Positions 1-9,702 are shown, counted from the stretch's first letter. The stretch: 64,000 nucleotides of DNA from Actinomycetes bacterium (GCA_021798985.1 JAJZBI010000001.1:62001-126000); one strand, 5' to 3'. A program made the numbers and translations. Notes: a model not told the origin generated them from the letters alone.

Positions 1-127
<127 letters not shown>

Positions 128-137
128 CGGCGGCGTC

Positions 138-168
138 CGTCAGCGGCGCGGGCTACGCGCCGCTGACG
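138..168. terminator. Bidirectional terminator hairpin
   Basis: A perfect 13-bp inverted repeat (138-150 with 156-168, arm CGTCAGCGGCGCG) encloses a 5-nt loop. It lies between the convergent serC (+) and dehydrogenase (-) genes and overlaps the last codons and stop of the latter. No T-run follows on either strand, so it is a GC-rich hairpin of the kind common in actinobacteria. Confidence 0.7.
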
Positions 169-1217
169 CGCACCAGCGGCTTCAAGATGGCCGGGTTGGC
201 CTTGGCGGCGCCGAGCGCCTCCTCGGCGTGCTCGAGGTCGAAGGTCGCGTCCACGAGCTCGTCGAGATCGATGCGCCCCGACGCGATCAGCCCGATCGCC
301 TCGGGGTAGGTGTGGGCGTAGCGGAAGGTCCCGGTCACCCAGATCTCTCGGTTCTGCACCCGCGCGACGGGCCAGGGGATCTCGGTCGCGGGGCACATCC
401 CGACGAGCACCGCCGTGCCCGCCGGCCGCAGCGCGGCGATGCCGTCGGCGATCGCCTGGGGGTTGCCCGAGCAGTCGAGGAACACGTCCGCGTCCGCGCA
501 CGCCTCGGCGAGGCCACCCGCGGCCGGGTCGACGGCGCCGGTGGCGCCGAGGGCGCGCACCCGCTCTCGGCGCTCGGGGACCGGGTCGCTGACGATCACC
601 TCGGCCGCGCCTGCCGCCATCGCGACGAGCGTGGCCACGGCGCCGATCGGCCCAGCCCCGGCGATCGCGACCCGGCTGCCGATGCCGACCGCGGCCTTGC
701 GGCACGACCAGATGCCGACCGACAGCGGCTCGCACAGCGCCGCCGCCGCGTCCGAGACGTGCTCGGGCACGGGGAAGGCGAAGTCCTCGTGGATCGTCAC
801 AAAGCGCGCGAGTGCCCCGTCCACGGGCGGGGTCGCGAAGAAGGCGACGTCTCGGCACAGGTTGTAGCGCCCGGTGCGGCATTCGCGGCACTGGCCGCAG
901 GGAACGCCCGGCTCGAGAGCGACCCGCTCGCCGAGGCGGTGCCGCGTCGCCTGCGCCCCGAGCCCGACGATCACGCCGGAGGATTCATGGCCGAGCACGA
1001 GCGGCGCGTTGACGACGAAGTCACCGATGCGGCCGTGCTCGAAATAGTGCACGTCCGAGCCACACACCCCGACGGCGCGGATCTCGACGAGCACCTCGTG
1101 CGGCCCGGGATCGGGCATGGGCCGGTCTTCGACGCGAAGGTCGCCGACGCCGTAGAGGACGGCGGCCCGATTGGCTGCCGTCCCCGGCGCGCACGGCTCG
1201 GAAGGCCGCTCAACCAC
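153..1217 (-). CDS. Zinc-dependent sorbitol/xylitol-type dehydrogenase (MDR family)
   Basis: This 354-residue protein is a medium-chain zinc dehydrogenase. The N-terminal catalytic domain has [19 protein letters not shown] and GHESSGVI (catalytic zinc ligands) and a four-Cys structural zinc lobe, [15 protein letters not shown]. The Rossmann motif GAGPIGAV lies near residue 175. The [12 protein letters not shown] stretch is typical of sorbitol/L-iditol dehydrogenases, so the likely reaction is NAD-dependent polyol oxidation; the exact substrate cannot be read from sequence. The GTG start overlaps the ilvC stop by 8 bp (GTGGTTGA), so it is probably translated as the last gene of the ilvBNC operon. 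Confidence 0.85.
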   Translation of the reverse strand: MVERPSEPCAPGTAANRAAVLYGVGDLRVEDRPMPDPGPHEVLVEIRAVGVCGSDVHYFEHGRIGDFVVNAPLVLGHESSGVIVGLGAQATRHRLGERVALEPGVPCGQCRECRTGRYNLCRDVAFFATPPVDGALARFVTIHEDFAFPVPEHVSDAAAALCEPLSVGIWSCRKAAVGIGSRVAIAGAGPIGAVATLVAMAAGAAEVIVSDPVPERRERVRALGATGAVDPAAGGLAEACADADVFLDCSGNPQAIADGIAALRPAGTAVLVGMCPATEIPWPVARVQNREIWVTGTFRYAHTYPEAIGLIASGRIDLDELVDATFDLEHAEEALGAAKANPAILKPLVRVSGA

Positions 1218-2235
1218 CGGAGACCTCCTCGAGGCGCTGGCGGCCGGCCGTGATGAAGGGCATCATCGCCCGCAGCTCGGCGCCGATCTGCTCGATCTGG
1301 TGCGCCCGGCCCGCCGCGCGCAGCTCCTCGAAGTGCTTGCGTCCCGCCTCGTTCTCGGCGATCCACTCCTTGGCGAAGGCACCGTCACGGATCTCGCCGA
1401 GCACCTTGCGCATCTCCTCGCGCACGGCCGAGGAGATGATGCGCGGGCCGCGCGTGACGTCCCCGTACTCGGCGGTGTCCGAGATCGAAAAGCGCATCCC
1501 CGAGATGCCCTGCTCGTACATCAAGTCGACGATCAGCTTCAGCTCGTGCAGGCACTCGAAGTAGGCCGACTCGGGCGCGTAGCCCGCCTCGACCAGGGTG
1601 TCGAAGCCGGCCGTCACGAGCGCCGTCAGCCCGCCGCAGAGCACGACCTGCTCGCCGAACAGGTCGGTCTCGGTCTCTTCGGCAAAGGTCGTCTCCAGTA
1701 CACCGGCGCGCGTCGCGCCGATCGCGTCGGCGTAGGCCAACGCGAGCCCCATCGCGCCGCCCGACGCGTCGGCGGCCACGGCGATCAGCGCCGGGACGCC
1801 GCCGCCCTCGGTGTAGGTGCGCCGCACGAGGTGGCCGGGCCCCTTCGGGGCGACCATCGCCACGTCGATGCCCTCGGCGGGCGTGATCGTGCCGTAGCGG
1901 ATGTTGAAGCCGTGGGCGAAGAAGATCGCGTTGCCCTCGCTGAGGTGCGGCGCGATCTCCTCGCGGTAGATGCGCGGCTGCTCGGTGTCGGGCAGGAGGA
2001 TCATGACGAGGTCGGCCTCGGCCGCCGCCTCGGCGATCGGCAGCACCCGCAGACCCGCCGCCTCGGCCTTGGCGCGCGAGCTCGATCCCTCCCGCAGCCC
2101 GACCCGGACGTCGACGCCGGAATCGAGCAGGTTCAGGGCGTGGGCGTGCCCCTGGGAGCCATAGCCGATGACCGCGACCTTGCGTCCGGCGATGAGCGAA
2201 CGGTCTGCGTCGTTGGCGTAATACAGCGTGGGCAT
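1210..2235 (-). CDS. ilvC: Ketol-acid reductoisomerase (NADP+)
   Basis: IlvC converts acetolactate or acetohydroxybutyrate to the dihydroxy acids of valine, leucine and isoleucine synthesis. The 341-residue protein is a class I (short) KARI. The N-terminal Rossmann domain has [29 protein letters not shown] and the helical C-terminal domain with [17 protein letters not shown] and SDTAEYGD follow. The ATG at 2235 is preceded by GAGAGG. It is third in ilvB-ilvN-ilvC, 89 bp after ilvN, and its stop overlaps the next dehydrogenase. Expression should follow the attenuator upstream of ilvB. Confidence 0.97.
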   Translation of the reverse strand: MPTLYYANDADRSLIAGRKVAVIGYGSQGHAHALNLLDSGVDVRVGLREGSSSRAKAEAAGLRVLPIAEAAAEADLVMILLPDTEQPRIYREEIAPHLSEGNAIFFAHGFNIRYGTITPAEGIDVAMVAPKGPGHLVRRTYTEGGGVPALIAVAADASGGAMGLALAYADAIGATRAGVLETTFAEETETDLFGEQVVLCGGLTALVTAGFDTLVEAGYAPESAYFECLHELKLIVDLMYEQGISGMRFSISDTAEYGDVTRGPRIISSAVREEMRKVLGEIRDGAFAKEWIAENEAGRKHFEELRAAGRAHQIEQIGAELRAMMPFITAGRQRLEEVSGG

Positions 2236-2324
2236 TGCCTACCTCTCTGTCGTGGACGGCCGGAGCCGGTCCGTGGGCGGTTCAAGACGGGCAGGCACCG
2301 GTAGAGCACGCCGGGCCGCAGGCC

Positions 2325-2870
2325 TCACGGAGCGTCACCGGCGGCGCCCAGCTTACGAAGCGCGATCCGCCCCGTGCGCTGGAGCTCCACGATGCCGTGC
2401 GGGCGCATCGCCTCCTCGAAGGAATCGAGCGCCGCCGGGTCCCCCGCGAGCAACGCCGTCACGGCGCGCTCGGTCGCCTCGAGCACGCGGGCGCCGTGCT
2501 GCGCGATCGCCGCCTCGAGCGCGGCGCGCGTCGGCTCGGGCGCCGACACCGTGATCAACAAAAGCTCGGCCTCGTGGGCGGCGTCGGGGTGCAGCTCGCT
2601 GATGTGCACGACGTTCACGAGCTTGTCGAGCTGGTCGAGGATCTGCTGGAGGGGTGCCGACTCGACGTCGACCACGATCGAGACCCGCGAGAAGCGCGGG
2701 TCCTCGGTGGGCGCCACGGCCAGGGAGAAGATGTTGAACCCGCGGCGCGAGAACAGCCCGGCGATCCGGGCGAGCACCCCCGCCTTGTTCTCCACCACGA
2801 GCGCCACCATGTGGTGGCGCGGCCGGACCGAGCCCGCCTCGGCTCCGGTGCTGTTGGCGAGCAGGCTCAT
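2325..2870 (-). CDS. ilvN: Acetolactate synthase small (regulatory) subunit
   Basis: This 181-residue protein is the regulatory subunit that activates IlvB and carries valine feedback inhibition. An N-terminal ACT domain begins about residue 15 ([20 protein letters not shown], then [11 protein letters not shown]), followed by a second ACT-like C-terminal domain ([19 protein letters not shown]). The ATG at 2870 overlaps the ilvB stop in an ATGA, so the two subunits are probably translationally coupled. The frame stays open further upstream, but that part is a shadow of ilvB. Confidence 0.95.
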   Translation of the reverse strand: MSLLANSTGAEAGSVRPRHHMVALVVENKAGVLARIAGLFSRRGFNIFSLAVAPTEDPRFSRVSIVVDVESAPLQQILDQLDKLVNVVHISELHPDAAHEAELLLITVSAPEPTRAALEAAIAQHGARVLEATERAVTALLAGDPAALDSFEEAMRPHGIVELQRTGRIALRKLGAAGDAP

Positions 2871-4600
2871 CGGGGGAGACCCGCCTGGGAGGGGTGCACG
2901 ACGATGTCGTCGTTCGACGCGCCGGCCGGCACCATTGGGTACACCTGCTCCATCGAGTCGATGCGGAAGTCGACGACGACGGGCCGGTCGTCGATCTCGT
3001 TCGCCTTCTCGATCGTCGGCTCGACCTCCTCGGGCGCGCTGACCCGGAAGGCCACGCATCCCATCGCCTCAGCCCAGCGCACGTAGTCCGGCAGATCGGG
3101 CGAGAGGTAGACCTCCGAGTAGCGCTCCTCGTAAAACATGTGCTGCCACTGGCGGACCATGCCGAGATACGCGTTGTTCAAGATCGCCACCTTCACGGGG
3201 ATCCGCTCGGCGGTCGCCGTGACGAGCTCTTGCGCCGTCATCTGGAAGCACCCGTCGCCGTCGACGGCCCAGACCATCTTGTCGGGGCGACCGACCTTCG
3301 CGCCGAGCGCCGCAGGGACCGCGAAGCCCATCGTCCCGAGCCCGCCCGAGTTGACCCAGCTGCGCGGCTCCTCGAAGCGCCAGAACTGCGCCGCCCACAT
3401 CTGGTGCTGGCCGACGCCGGAGACGAGCACGGTCTCGGGCGGCGTCAAGCGGCGCAGCTCCTCGAGGACGAACTGCGGCTTGACCGTGCCCGGCACGGCG
3501 GGCTGGCCCGAGTCGCTGCGGTCATAGGTGAGCGGGAAGCGCTCGCGCCACGCCGCGAGCGTTGCGATCCACTCCCCGAGGCGCTCGGCGGCAAGGCCGA
3601 GTGGCCCGAGGGCCTCGCACAGCGCATCGATGGCGGCGCAACAGTCGGCCGCGATCGGCACGTCGGGCCGGCGCACCTTGCCGAGCTCAGCACGATCGAT
3701 GTCCACGTGGATGACCTTGGCCCTCGGGGCGAAGGCGTCGACCCGCCCGGTCACGCGGTCGTCAAAGCGCGTCCCGAGCGCGACGAGCAGATCGGCCTGC
3801 TGCATCGCGGTCACCGCCGTGTAGCTGCCGTGCATTCCCGGCATGCCGAGCCAGCGCGGATCGCTCTCAGGGAAGGCGCCCCGCCCCATCAGCGTCGTCA
3901 CGACCGGGATACCGGTCAGATCCACGAAGCGGCGCAGCGCCTCGGTAGCGTTCGCCTTCAAGATGCCGCCACCGGCATAGATCACCGGGCGGCGCGCGGC
4001 GGCGATCAGCGCGGCGGCTGCCTGCACGGCCTCCTCGTCCGGCGCGCCCGGCGGGGCGTAGCCGGGCAGGTCCACCGGCCTGGGCTCGCGCCAGGCCGTG
4101 CGGGCATTCGCCACGTCCTTGGGGAAGTCGATCAGCACGGGGCCCGGGCGCCCGGTGGTTGCCAGGTGGAAGGCCTCGGCCACCACGTCGGCGATGTCGT
4201 CCGCGCTCGTGACCAGATAGTTGTGCTTGGTCACGCCCATCGTGATGCCCGTCGTGTCCACTTCTTGGAAGGCGTCGGTGCCGATCGCGGCGCTGGCGAC
4301 CTGACCGGTGATCACGACGAGCGGGATCGAGTCCATCATCGCGTCGGCCAGCGGCGTCACGACGTTCGTCGCGCCCGGCCCCGAGGTCACCATCGCCACC
4401 CCGGCACGCCCGGTCACCTGCGCGTAGCCCTCCGCGGCGTGGCCCGCGCCCTGCTCGTGGCGCACGAGCACGTGGCGGATCGACGAGTCGATGATCGGGT
4501 CGTAGACCGGCAAGATGGCACCGCCGGGCAGCCCGAAGAGCACCTCGACGCCCTGGGCCTCGAGGCTCTTGATCAGTGCTTGCGCTCCCGTGAGCTCCAT
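2867..4600 (-). CDS. ilvB: Acetolactate synthase large (catalytic) subunit
   Basis: IlvB is the ThDP-dependent enzyme that condenses pyruvate with pyruvate or 2-ketobutyrate, the first common step of branched-chain amino acid synthesis. The 577-residue protein has the three-domain layout of the family: [14 protein letters not shown] and [14 protein letters not shown] (with the ThDP-activating Glu) at the N-terminus, a central FAD-type domain, and [12 protein letters not shown] with [11 protein letters not shown] (ThDP/Mg site) at the C-terminus. The ATG at 4600 is preceded by AAGGGG. About 140 nt lie between the leader-peptide stop and this start; they hold a pause hairpin and a terminator hairpin. 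Confidence 0.97.
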   Translation of the reverse strand: MELTGAQALIKSLEAQGVEVLFGLPGGAILPVYDPIIDSSIRHVLVRHEQGAGHAAEGYAQVTGRAGVAMVTSGPGATNVVTPLADAMMDSIPLVVITGQVASAAIGTDAFQEVDTTGITMGVTKHNYLVTSADDIADVVAEAFHLATTGRPGPVLIDFPKDVANARTAWREPRPVDLPGYAPPGAPDEEAVQAAAALIAAARRPVIYAGGGILKANATEALRRFVDLTGIPVVTTLMGRGAFPESDPRWLGMPGMHGSYTAVTAMQQADLLVALGTRFDDRVTGRVDAFAPRAKVIHVDIDRAELGKVRRPDVPIAADCCAAIDALCEALGPLGLAAERLGEWIATLAAWRERFPLTYDRSDSGQPAVPGTVKPQFVLEELRRLTPPETVLVSGVGQHQMWAAQFWRFEEPRSWVNSGGLGTMGFAVPAALGAKVGRPDKMVWAVDGDGCFQMTAQELVTATAERIPVKVAILNNAYLGMVRQWQHMFYEERYSEVYLSPDLPDYVRWAEAMGCVAFRVSAPEEVEPTIEKANEIDDRPVVVDFRIDSMEQVYPMVPAGASNDDIVVHPSQAGLPR

Positions 4601-4685
4601 CGCTCCCCTTCTCCTCGCTGCGGCGGCGATCGGTCACCAGCGTCGGCCCCTGGTGCCTCGCCGCTCGCCGCACCCGGGAAATGCA

Positions 4686-4709
4686 ACGACCTCCCTTGCG
4701 GGAGGTCGT
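4686..4709 (-). terminator. Attenuator hairpin upstream of ilvB
   Basis: A perfect 10-bp inverted repeat (arm ACGACCTCCC) with a GCAA tetraloop lies on the minus strand between the leader peptide and ilvB. The bases just after it are TGCATTTCCC, a weak T-tract. Its position after a branched-chain leader peptide marks it as the terminator arm of a transcription attenuator. Its 5' CACGA can also pair with the TCGTG of the preceding hairpin, giving a possible antiterminated form. Confidence 0.75.
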
Positions 4710-4711
4710 GG

Positions 4712-4740
4712 GCGCACGAAGACGAGCTGTCGTCGTGCGC
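4712..4740 (-). promoter_or_regulatory. Pause/anti-terminator hairpin of the ilvBNC leader
   Basis: An 8-bp inverted repeat (4712-4719 with 4733-4740, arm GCGCACGA) begins inside the leader-peptide stop codon on the minus strand. Part of it (ACGACGA) is also complementary to the TCGTCGT that spans the ATC-GTC-GTA codons of the leader peptide. The position of a translating ribosome could therefore select between structures, as in classical attenuators. Confidence 0.6.
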
Positions 4741-4775
4741 TAGGTGAGAAGTACGACGATCGATGCGGTGGCCAT
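4740..4775 (-). CDS. ilvBNC leader peptide MATASIVVLLT
   Basis: This 12-codon ORF (ATG GCC ACC GCA TCG ATC GTC GTA CTT CTC ACC TAG) encodes MATASIVVLLT. Five consecutive codons specify Ile-Val-Val-Leu-Leu, the end products of the downstream ilvBNC pathway. This is the hallmark of a ribosome-mediated attenuator: shortage of charged Ile, Val or Leu tRNA would stall the ribosome and favour read-through into ilvB. No good ribosome binding site precedes the ATG. A -10-like hexamer lies 7 nt upstream, so the message may start at the A of the ATG (leaderless). Confidence 0.8.
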   Translation of the reverse strand: MATASIVVLLT

Positions 4776-4782
4776 CGCCTCG

Positions 4783-4811
4783 ATGATCGCAGCTTCGCCA
4801 GCGCCCGGCAA
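4783..4811 (-). promoter_or_regulatory. Predicted promoter of the ilvBNC leader transcript
   Basis: On the minus strand TTGCCG (4806-4811) and GATCAT (4783-4788) are separated by exactly 17 nt. Each matches 4 of 6 positions of the sigma-70-type -35 and -10 consensus. The leader-peptide ATG begins 7 nt after the -10 box, where transcription would be expected to start. It lies directly after the ilvD stop, so ilvBNC could be expressed separately from ilvD. Confidence 0.5.
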
Positions 4812-4818
4812 GTCCACC

Positions 4819-6528
4819 TCAGGCCTCGGTGACCGCCCCGCGCTCGGCGCCCGCCGCAAGGCGCGCGTACTTGGCGAGCACGCCACGGGTGTAGCGGGGC
4901 GGCAGGGGGGCGAACTCCTGGCGGCGCCGCTCGAGCTCGGGCCCCTCGACCAGCAGCTCGATGCTTCCCGTGGTGGCGTCGATGACGATGCGGTCGCCGT
5001 CGTGCACGAGCGCGATCGGGCCGCCGTCGGTCGCCTCCGGGGCGACGTGGCCCACGCAAAAGCCCCGCGTGCCGCCCGAGAATCGGCCGTCAGTCACGAG
5101 CGCGCAGTCCCCGCCGCGTCCGGCTCCCGTGAGCGCCCCGGTCACCGCCAGCATCTCGCGCATGCCCGGGCCGCCCTTCGGTCCCTCGTAGCGAATCACG
5201 AGCACGGTGCCCGGCTGCACCGAGCCGGAGACGATCGCCTCCATCGCGCCGTCCTCGCCGTCGAAGACGCGCGCCGTCCCCTCAAAGCGCGACAGCTCGG
5301 TCCCGGCGATCTTCACGACCGCGCCCTTGGGCGCGAGGCTGCCCCGCAAGATGACGATCCCGCCACGGTCGTGGATGGGCTGGTCGAGGGCGTGCACCAC
5401 GACGCCGTCGGGCGCCGGCGGGTCGATCGCCGCGAGGTTCTCGGCCATCGTCTTGCCCGTGACGGTGAGGCAGTCGCCGTGCAGCAGGCCGGCGTCGAGC
5501 AAGCACTTCAAGACCACCGGGACGCCGCCCACCCGGTCGAGGTCGACCATGTGGAACTTGCCGTGCGGCTTCATGTCCGCAAGATGAGGAACCTTCGCTC
5601 CGATCCGGGCGAAGTCGTCGATGTCGAGCGCCACCTCGGCCTCGTGCGCGATGGCGAGCAGGTGCAGGACCGAGTTGGTCGAGCCGCCGAGGGCCATGGT
5701 GCAAGCGATGGCGTTCTCGAAGGCCGCCTTGGTCATGATGTCGCGGGGCAAGATCCCGAGCTCGAGCATCTGGACCACGGCCCGGCCCGAGTCGAAGGCG
5801 ACGTCGTCGCGCCGGCGATCCACCGCCGGGGCGCTCGCGCCCGAGGGGAGGGACATGCCGAGCGCCTCGCCGATGGCGGCCATGGTGTTGGCCGTGAACA
5901 TGCCGGCGCACGCGCCCTCGGTCGGGCAGGCGTTCCGCTCGATCTCGCGCAAGGTGGCGTCATCGATCTCGCCGGCCGAGTAGGCGCCGACGGCCTCGAA
6001 GACGCTGACGATGTCGAGCGTCTGGTCCCGGTAGTGGCCCGGAAGGATGCTCCCGGCGTAGACGAAGACGCTCGCGACGTTGAGCCGGGCGGCAGCCATC
6101 AACATGGCGGGCAGCGACTTGTCGCACCCGGCCAGGCCGACGAAGCCGTCGAAGCGCTCGGCATGCACCACGGTCTCGACCGAGTCGGTGATGACCTCCC
6201 GGCTGACGAGCGAGGCGCGCATGCCTTCGTGGCCCATCGAGATGCCGTCAGAGACCGTGATCGCGCCGAACTCGAAGGGGAAGCCGCCGGCGGCCCGCAC
6301 CCCGTGCTTGGCGCGCTTCGCGAGGCGATCGAGGGACAGGTTGCACGGCGTGACCTCGTTCCAGGTCGACGCGATCCCGATCTGCGGCTTGTCGAAGTCC
6401 TCGTCGGTCATCCCGACGGCGCGCAGCATCGCCCGTGCCGGGGCGCGGCGCACCCCCTCGGTGACGTCCTTGCTGCGGATCTTGAGGTTCCGGCCGCCAG
6501 CCGGCACCGGGGAGGGATCGGGCGACAT
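4819..6528 (-). CDS. ilvD: Dihydroxy-acid dehydratase
   Basis: IlvD dehydrates dihydroxy acids to 2-keto acids, the last shared step of Ile and Val synthesis. It is an iron-sulfur enzyme; cluster ligands are seen in [11 protein letters not shown] and [16 protein letters not shown]. The mature start region ([20 protein letters not shown]) and length (569 residues) fit the family. The ATG at 6528 was chosen because TAGCCT lies 7 nt upstream, a leaderless arrangement seen repeatedly in this window. A GTG at 6561 with GGGAG upstream is the alternative and would add 11 residues. It is the first ilv gene, separated from ilvB by the attenuator region. Confidence 0.95.
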   Translation of the reverse strand: MSPDPSPVPAGGRNLKIRSKDVTEGVRRAPARAMLRAVGMTDEDFDKPQIGIASTWNEVTPCNLSLDRLAKRAKHGVRAAGGFPFEFGAITVSDGISMGHEGMRASLVSREVITDSVETVVHAERFDGFVGLAGCDKSLPAMLMAAARLNVASVFVYAGSILPGHYRDQTLDIVSVFEAVGAYSAGEIDDATLREIERNACPTEGACAGMFTANTMAAIGEALGMSLPSGASAPAVDRRRDDVAFDSGRAVVQMLELGILPRDIMTKAAFENAIACTMALGGSTNSVLHLLAIAHEAEVALDIDDFARIGAKVPHLADMKPHGKFHMVDLDRVGGVPVVLKCLLDAGLLHGDCLTVTGKTMAENLAAIDPPAPDGVVVHALDQPIHDRGGIVILRGSLAPKGAVVKIAGTELSRFEGTARVFDGEDGAMEAIVSGSVQPGTVLVIRYEGPKGGPGMREMLAVTGALTGAGRGGDCALVTDGRFSGGTRGFCVGHVAPEATDGGPIALVHDGDRIVIDATTGSIELLVEGPELERRRQEFAPLPPRYTRGVLAKYARLAAGAERGAVTEA

Positions 6529-6535
6529 GGCCGAC

Positions 6536-6541
6536 AGGCTA
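6536..6541 (-). promoter_or_regulatory. -10-like box, leaderless ilvD start
   Basis: TAGCCT on the minus strand ends 7 nt before the ilvD ATG at 6528. There is no ribosome binding site at that ATG. A weak CTGAGT lies 18 nt further upstream as a possible -35. Confidence 0.4.
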
Positions 6542-6597
6542 CCCGCACGGCGGACGGGCACTCAGCTCCCAAGCATCACGCGTCGGCCGACGCGCCA

Positions 6598-6626
6598 GGA
6601 GGCGGCCCCAGACCGGGGCCGCCTCC
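6598..6626. terminator. Terminator hairpin after the secreted repeat protein gene
   Basis: A perfect 12-bp inverted repeat (6598-6609 with 6615-6626, arm GGAGGCGGCCCC) with a 5-nt loop lies 25 bp past the stop of the minus-strand gene at 6651-9440. It separates that gene from ilvD, making ilvD the head of a new transcript. There is no T-run. Confidence 0.7.
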
Positions 6627-6650
6627 CAGACGAGCTCGCTTGTCGCGGCC

Positions 6651-9440
6651 CTAGAACATCGGGGCGAAGGCTGCCACGCCTGAACCAAGGTTGGTGCCGG
6701 CCGAGGAGCCGAACCAGCGGGCATCACCGAAGCCGTAGATGTTGCCCGCCGAGGTCACGAGCCAGTAGCCATTGCCGTCACCGGTGGAGGCGATCGAGAT
6801 CACCGGCGCCGGGGCGCGCCCGGCCAGCGAGCCGTAAAAGCGCGCATCGCCGTAGCTCAAGATGTTCCCGGCCGTCGTCGCGACCCAGTAGCCGTGGCCA
6901 TCCGGCGTGACGGCGAAGCTCGTCACCGTCGGGATCCGCTGGCGGGCGGGCGAGCCGTAGAACGCCGCCGTGCCGTAGGTGTAGATGTTCCCGTGGATCG
7001 TCACGAGGTAGTAGCCCGTGCCGTTCGGCAACAGGCCGAAGGAGGCGATGGGCGGAAGGCCGCGACCCGCCGTCGAGCCGAGGAAATGGGCGTCGCCGTA
7101 GGTGAGGACGTTGCCCGCGCGCGTGACGATGTAGTAACCGTGGCCATCCGGCGTGACGGCGAAGCCGACCACGGTCGTGTGGAAGTGGAAGTGCGTCGCC
7201 GACCCGTACCACTGCGCCGTGCCGTAGCCGAAGACGCCGCCGTAAGAGCTGACGAGGTAGTAGCCCTTCTGGCCAGGAACGACCCCCATCGCCACGATGT
7301 CGGCGGGGTGCTGGGGCGTCCGGGCGGCGATCGGGCGGGCGGCGCCCTTGAACAGCACCTGGCCGGCCGCCGTCGCGTACCAGTAGCCGACGCCGCGCGG
7401 CGAGCTTGGCACCGGGCGGGCGGGGGGAACCGGGTTGATGACGATCAGGGTGAAGACCTGGCGCGCCGCCGTGCCGACGCCGTTGCTCGCCGTGATGACG
7501 AGGCGGAAGACGCCCTTTTGACCGGCAGCCGGGGTGCCCGACAGCGTCGCCGTCCCGTTCTGGTTGACGTACAGGCCAAGCCCGCGCGGCAAGCGCCCGG
7601 TGGCGTTGATCGTCGGCGTCGGGTTGCCCGAGGTGCGGACCACGAAGCGGACCGATCGGCCGTCCCGGACGGTGAGGCGGTTCCCCGTCGTGATCCTCGG
7701 GGCAACGGCGAGCGTCAGCTTGAGCGTCTGGGTCGCGGCGTTGCCGACGCCATTCGACGCGCTGATCGTCACGCTGTAGGCCTCCTGCGCCGAGGCGGTC
7801 GGGGTGCCCGAGATCGTGGCCGTGCCGTTGCCGTTGTCGTGGAAGCTCACGCCGGGCGGCAGGTTGCCGCTCTCGGTCAGCTTGGGCGTCGGGGTGCCCG
7901 AGGTCGTCACGGTGAAGTTGAAGGCGGCACCGGGGGTGAGCGACGCGCTCGAGGCGCTCGTGATCGCCGGAGCGGCCGAGAAGACGATGCTGAACTTCTG
8001 GCTCGTCGACGACACCGTGTTCTGTGCCGTGATCGTGAGCGCGTAGGTGCCGCTCGATCCGGCGACCGGGGTGCCCGAGATCGTGGCCGTGCCGTTGCCG
8101 TTGTCGTGGAAGCTCACGCCGGGCGGCAGGTTGCCGCTCTCGGTGAGCGAGGGCGCCGGGGTCCCCGAGGTCGTCACGGTGAAGTTGAGGGGCGTGTTGA
8201 CCGAGGCGTTGACGCTCGCCGCGCTCGTGATCGCCGGGGCGGCGCTCGCCGGGTACAGCTCGGACTGGACCAGCACGCCGGCCGTGCCCTCGCCGCCGGC
8301 GACGAGCACGTCGCCGTCGGGCAGCACGGCAGCTCCCGCGTCCGCCCGGGGGCTCAGCATCGCGTTGGTGGACGCCCACTGGTTGCTCGTCAGGTTGTAC
8401 AGCGCCGTGAGATTGGTCGGATTCCCCGCCGTCGTCGTCATCCCGCCGGCATAGAGCACCCCGCCGGCGCCGAGGCCGACCATCACCGCCCCGTGACTGG
8501 CAAAGGGCAGGAAGCCGGTCGGCGACCAGGCGTTGGTGGCGGGGTCGAACTGCTCGCTTGTCGAGGTCGGCGTTCCGCTCGCGTCGGTCTCGCCGCCAGC
8601 GATGAGCACGTTGCCGTTCGGCAGCGTGACGGCGCTGGTGTCGCTCACGCCATAGGGCATCGAGCCGACCGTCGCCCAGCTGTTGGTCGACACCTGGTAG
8701 CGCTCGCTCGAAGAGACGACGTTGGCGGCGGCACCAGAGGCCTTGGTCTGGCCACCCGCCAGCAGGACGTCGCCGTTGGACAACAGCGCGACCTGCCCGT
8801 CAGCGACGCCGACGGGAAGGTAGCCAGTCGCCGTCCAACCCCCGCCGGTCGGGTTGTAGAGCTCGACGGCGTTGGTGGTTGCCGCCGCAGTCCCCGATCC
8901 GGTCATGCCGCCGGCATACATCGCTTGGCCCGACTTCAGCAGCACCATCTGCGCCTGGTCGCTGGCGGTCGGCAGCGAGCCGGTCACCGACCAGCTGCCC
9001 GTCGCCGGGTTGTAGAGCTCGGCTGCGGCCGTGGGGGCGAGCGCCCCCGCCGCGCCGGTGAGGCCTCCGGCGACGAGCACCTCGCCGTTGGACAACATCG
9101 TGGCGCTGGCGTCGGTCACCGCGATCGGCATCGAGCCCGTGGTGACCCAAGTGCCCGACCCTTGCTGGTACAGCTCGGCGTTGGCCACCGGCGCGCCGGA
9201 GCTCGCCGTCCCTCCGGCAAAGAGCACCTCACCGTTGTTCAGCGCCACCGTGACCGGGTTGGAGGTGCCCGTGATCAAGTTCCCAGTGGTGATGAAGCTC
9301 GGCGCGGCGTCCGCCGGCGGGGCGGCAACCAGCGCCCCGCTCACCCCGGCCAGCGCGGCAAGCGTTGCGGCGAACGCCCCCCGTCTCGTCATCTTCTGAT
9401 CGAGCAGCGCCTCGCGGCGCGTGCCTTGCTTGCGTTTCAT
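6651..9440 (-). CDS. Secreted kelch / Ig-like / C-terminal repeat protein
   Basis: This 929-residue exported protein has no recognised catalytic motif. Residues 1-46 form a signal peptide with a Tat-like RRGAFA, a hydrophobic core and PPADA before the cleavage site. Residues about 50-390 hold seven kelch-type repeats, each with VL-AGG, suggesting a seven-bladed propeller. Three putative-Ig repeats follow, with GNLPPGVSFHDNGNGTATIS twice and a divergent third. The last ~250 residues are six repeats of the form GYWLVTSAGNIYGFGDARW, probably a second propeller. That C-terminal repeat is, as far as I know, abundant in Acidimicrobiia. ATG preceded by GAGGAG. A cell-surface binding or adhesion role is an inference. 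Confidence 0.85.
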   Translation of the reverse strand: MKRKQGTRREALLDQKMTRRGAFAATLAALAGVSGALVAAPPADAAPSFITTGNLITGTSNPVTVALNNGEVLFAGGTASSGAPVANAELYQQGSGTWVTTGSMPIAVTDASATMLSNGEVLVAGGLTGAAGALAPTAAAELYNPATGSWSVTGSLPTASDQAQMVLLKSGQAMYAGGMTGSGTAAATTNAVELYNPTGGGWTATGYLPVGVADGQVALLSNGDVLLAGGQTKASGAAANVVSSSERYQVSTNSWATVGSMPYGVSDTSAVTLPNGNVLIAGGETDASGTPTSTSEQFDPATNAWSPTGFLPFASHGAVMVGLGAGGVLYAGGMTTTAGNPTNLTALYNLTSNQWASTNAMLSPRADAGAAVLPDGDVLVAGGEGTAGVLVQSELYPASAAPAITSAASVNASVNTPLNFTVTTSGTPAPSLTESGNLPPGVSFHDNGNGTATISGTPVAGSSGTYALTITAQNTVSSTSQKFSIVFSAAPAITSASSASLTPGAAFNFTVTTSGTPTPKLTESGNLPPGVSFHDNGNGTATISGTPTASAQEAYSVTISASNGVGNAATQTLKLTLAVAPRITTGNRLTVRDGRSVRFVVRTSGNPTPTINATGRLPRGLGLYVNQNGTATLSGTPAAGQKGVFRLVITASNGVGTAARQVFTLIVINPVPPARPVPSSPRGVGYWYATAAGQVLFKGAARPIAARTPQHPADIVAMGVVPGQKGYYLVSSYGGVFGYGTAQWYGSATHFHFHTTVVGFAVTPDGHGYYIVTRAGNVLTYGDAHFLGSTAGRGLPPIASFGLLPNGTGYYLVTIHGNIYTYGTAAFYGSPARQRIPTVTSFAVTPDGHGYWVATTAGNILSYGDARFYGSLAGRAPAPVISIASTGDGNGYWLVTSAGNIYGFGDARWFGSSAGTNLGSGVAAFAPMF
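7800..7877 (-). repeat. 78-bp direct repeat, copy 1 (inside Ig-like domain)
   Basis: This stretch is identical over 78 bp to 8067-8144, at an offset of 267 bp (89 codons). It encodes the same TESGNLPPGVSFHDNGNGTA segment of two neighbouring Ig-like domains. Identity at the DNA level, including third positions, points to recent duplication or gene conversion. Confidence 0.9.
8067..8144 (-). repeat. 78-bp direct repeat, copy 2 (inside Ig-like domain)
   Basis: Second copy of the 78-bp identical segment, in the first Ig-like domain of the secreted protein. The flanking domain sequence has diverged, so the identity is confined to this block. Confidence 0.9.
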
Positions 9441-9702
9441 GCGCTCTCCTCACCATAGGGTCGAGCTCGGGACCGGATGGGTTCACGATCTTCCTAGGCC
9501 ACCAAGGTGCACGGTCGATGAGACCGAGATGAAGAAACCTTTAGGCCGGCCGGAACCAAGTCTACGGCGGCGCGCACCACCGCGTTCGTGTATGCGACAG
9601 TGCCTGATCAGCGCCGTGAAACGCCGCGCGCCACCACTTCGCGCCGCCCCGGCACTAGCATTGGCCCATTGCGGGCTCGGCCCGATGATTGCTGCACGGC
9701 CG

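Noticed and set aside
4601-4818. T-box riboswitch upstream of ilvB
   Set aside because: No T-box consensus or specifier-loop layout was seen; a short leader peptide with Ile/Val/Leu codons explains the region better.
6529-6561. GTG start for ilvD at 6561
   Set aside because: GGGAG lies upstream, but the extra residues do not resemble the family, and the ATG at 6528 has a -10-like box at the leaderless distance. Kept as an alternative in the ilvD entry.
7800-8144. CRISPR-like or mobile repeat
   Set aside because: Only two copies, in frame, inside Ig-like domains of one coding sequence, with domain sequence between them.
6894-9458. Plus-strand ORF of 854 codons opposite the secreted repeat protein
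   Set aside because: The minus-strand frame has a signal peptide and clear repeats; the plus frame is an Arg-rich shadow.
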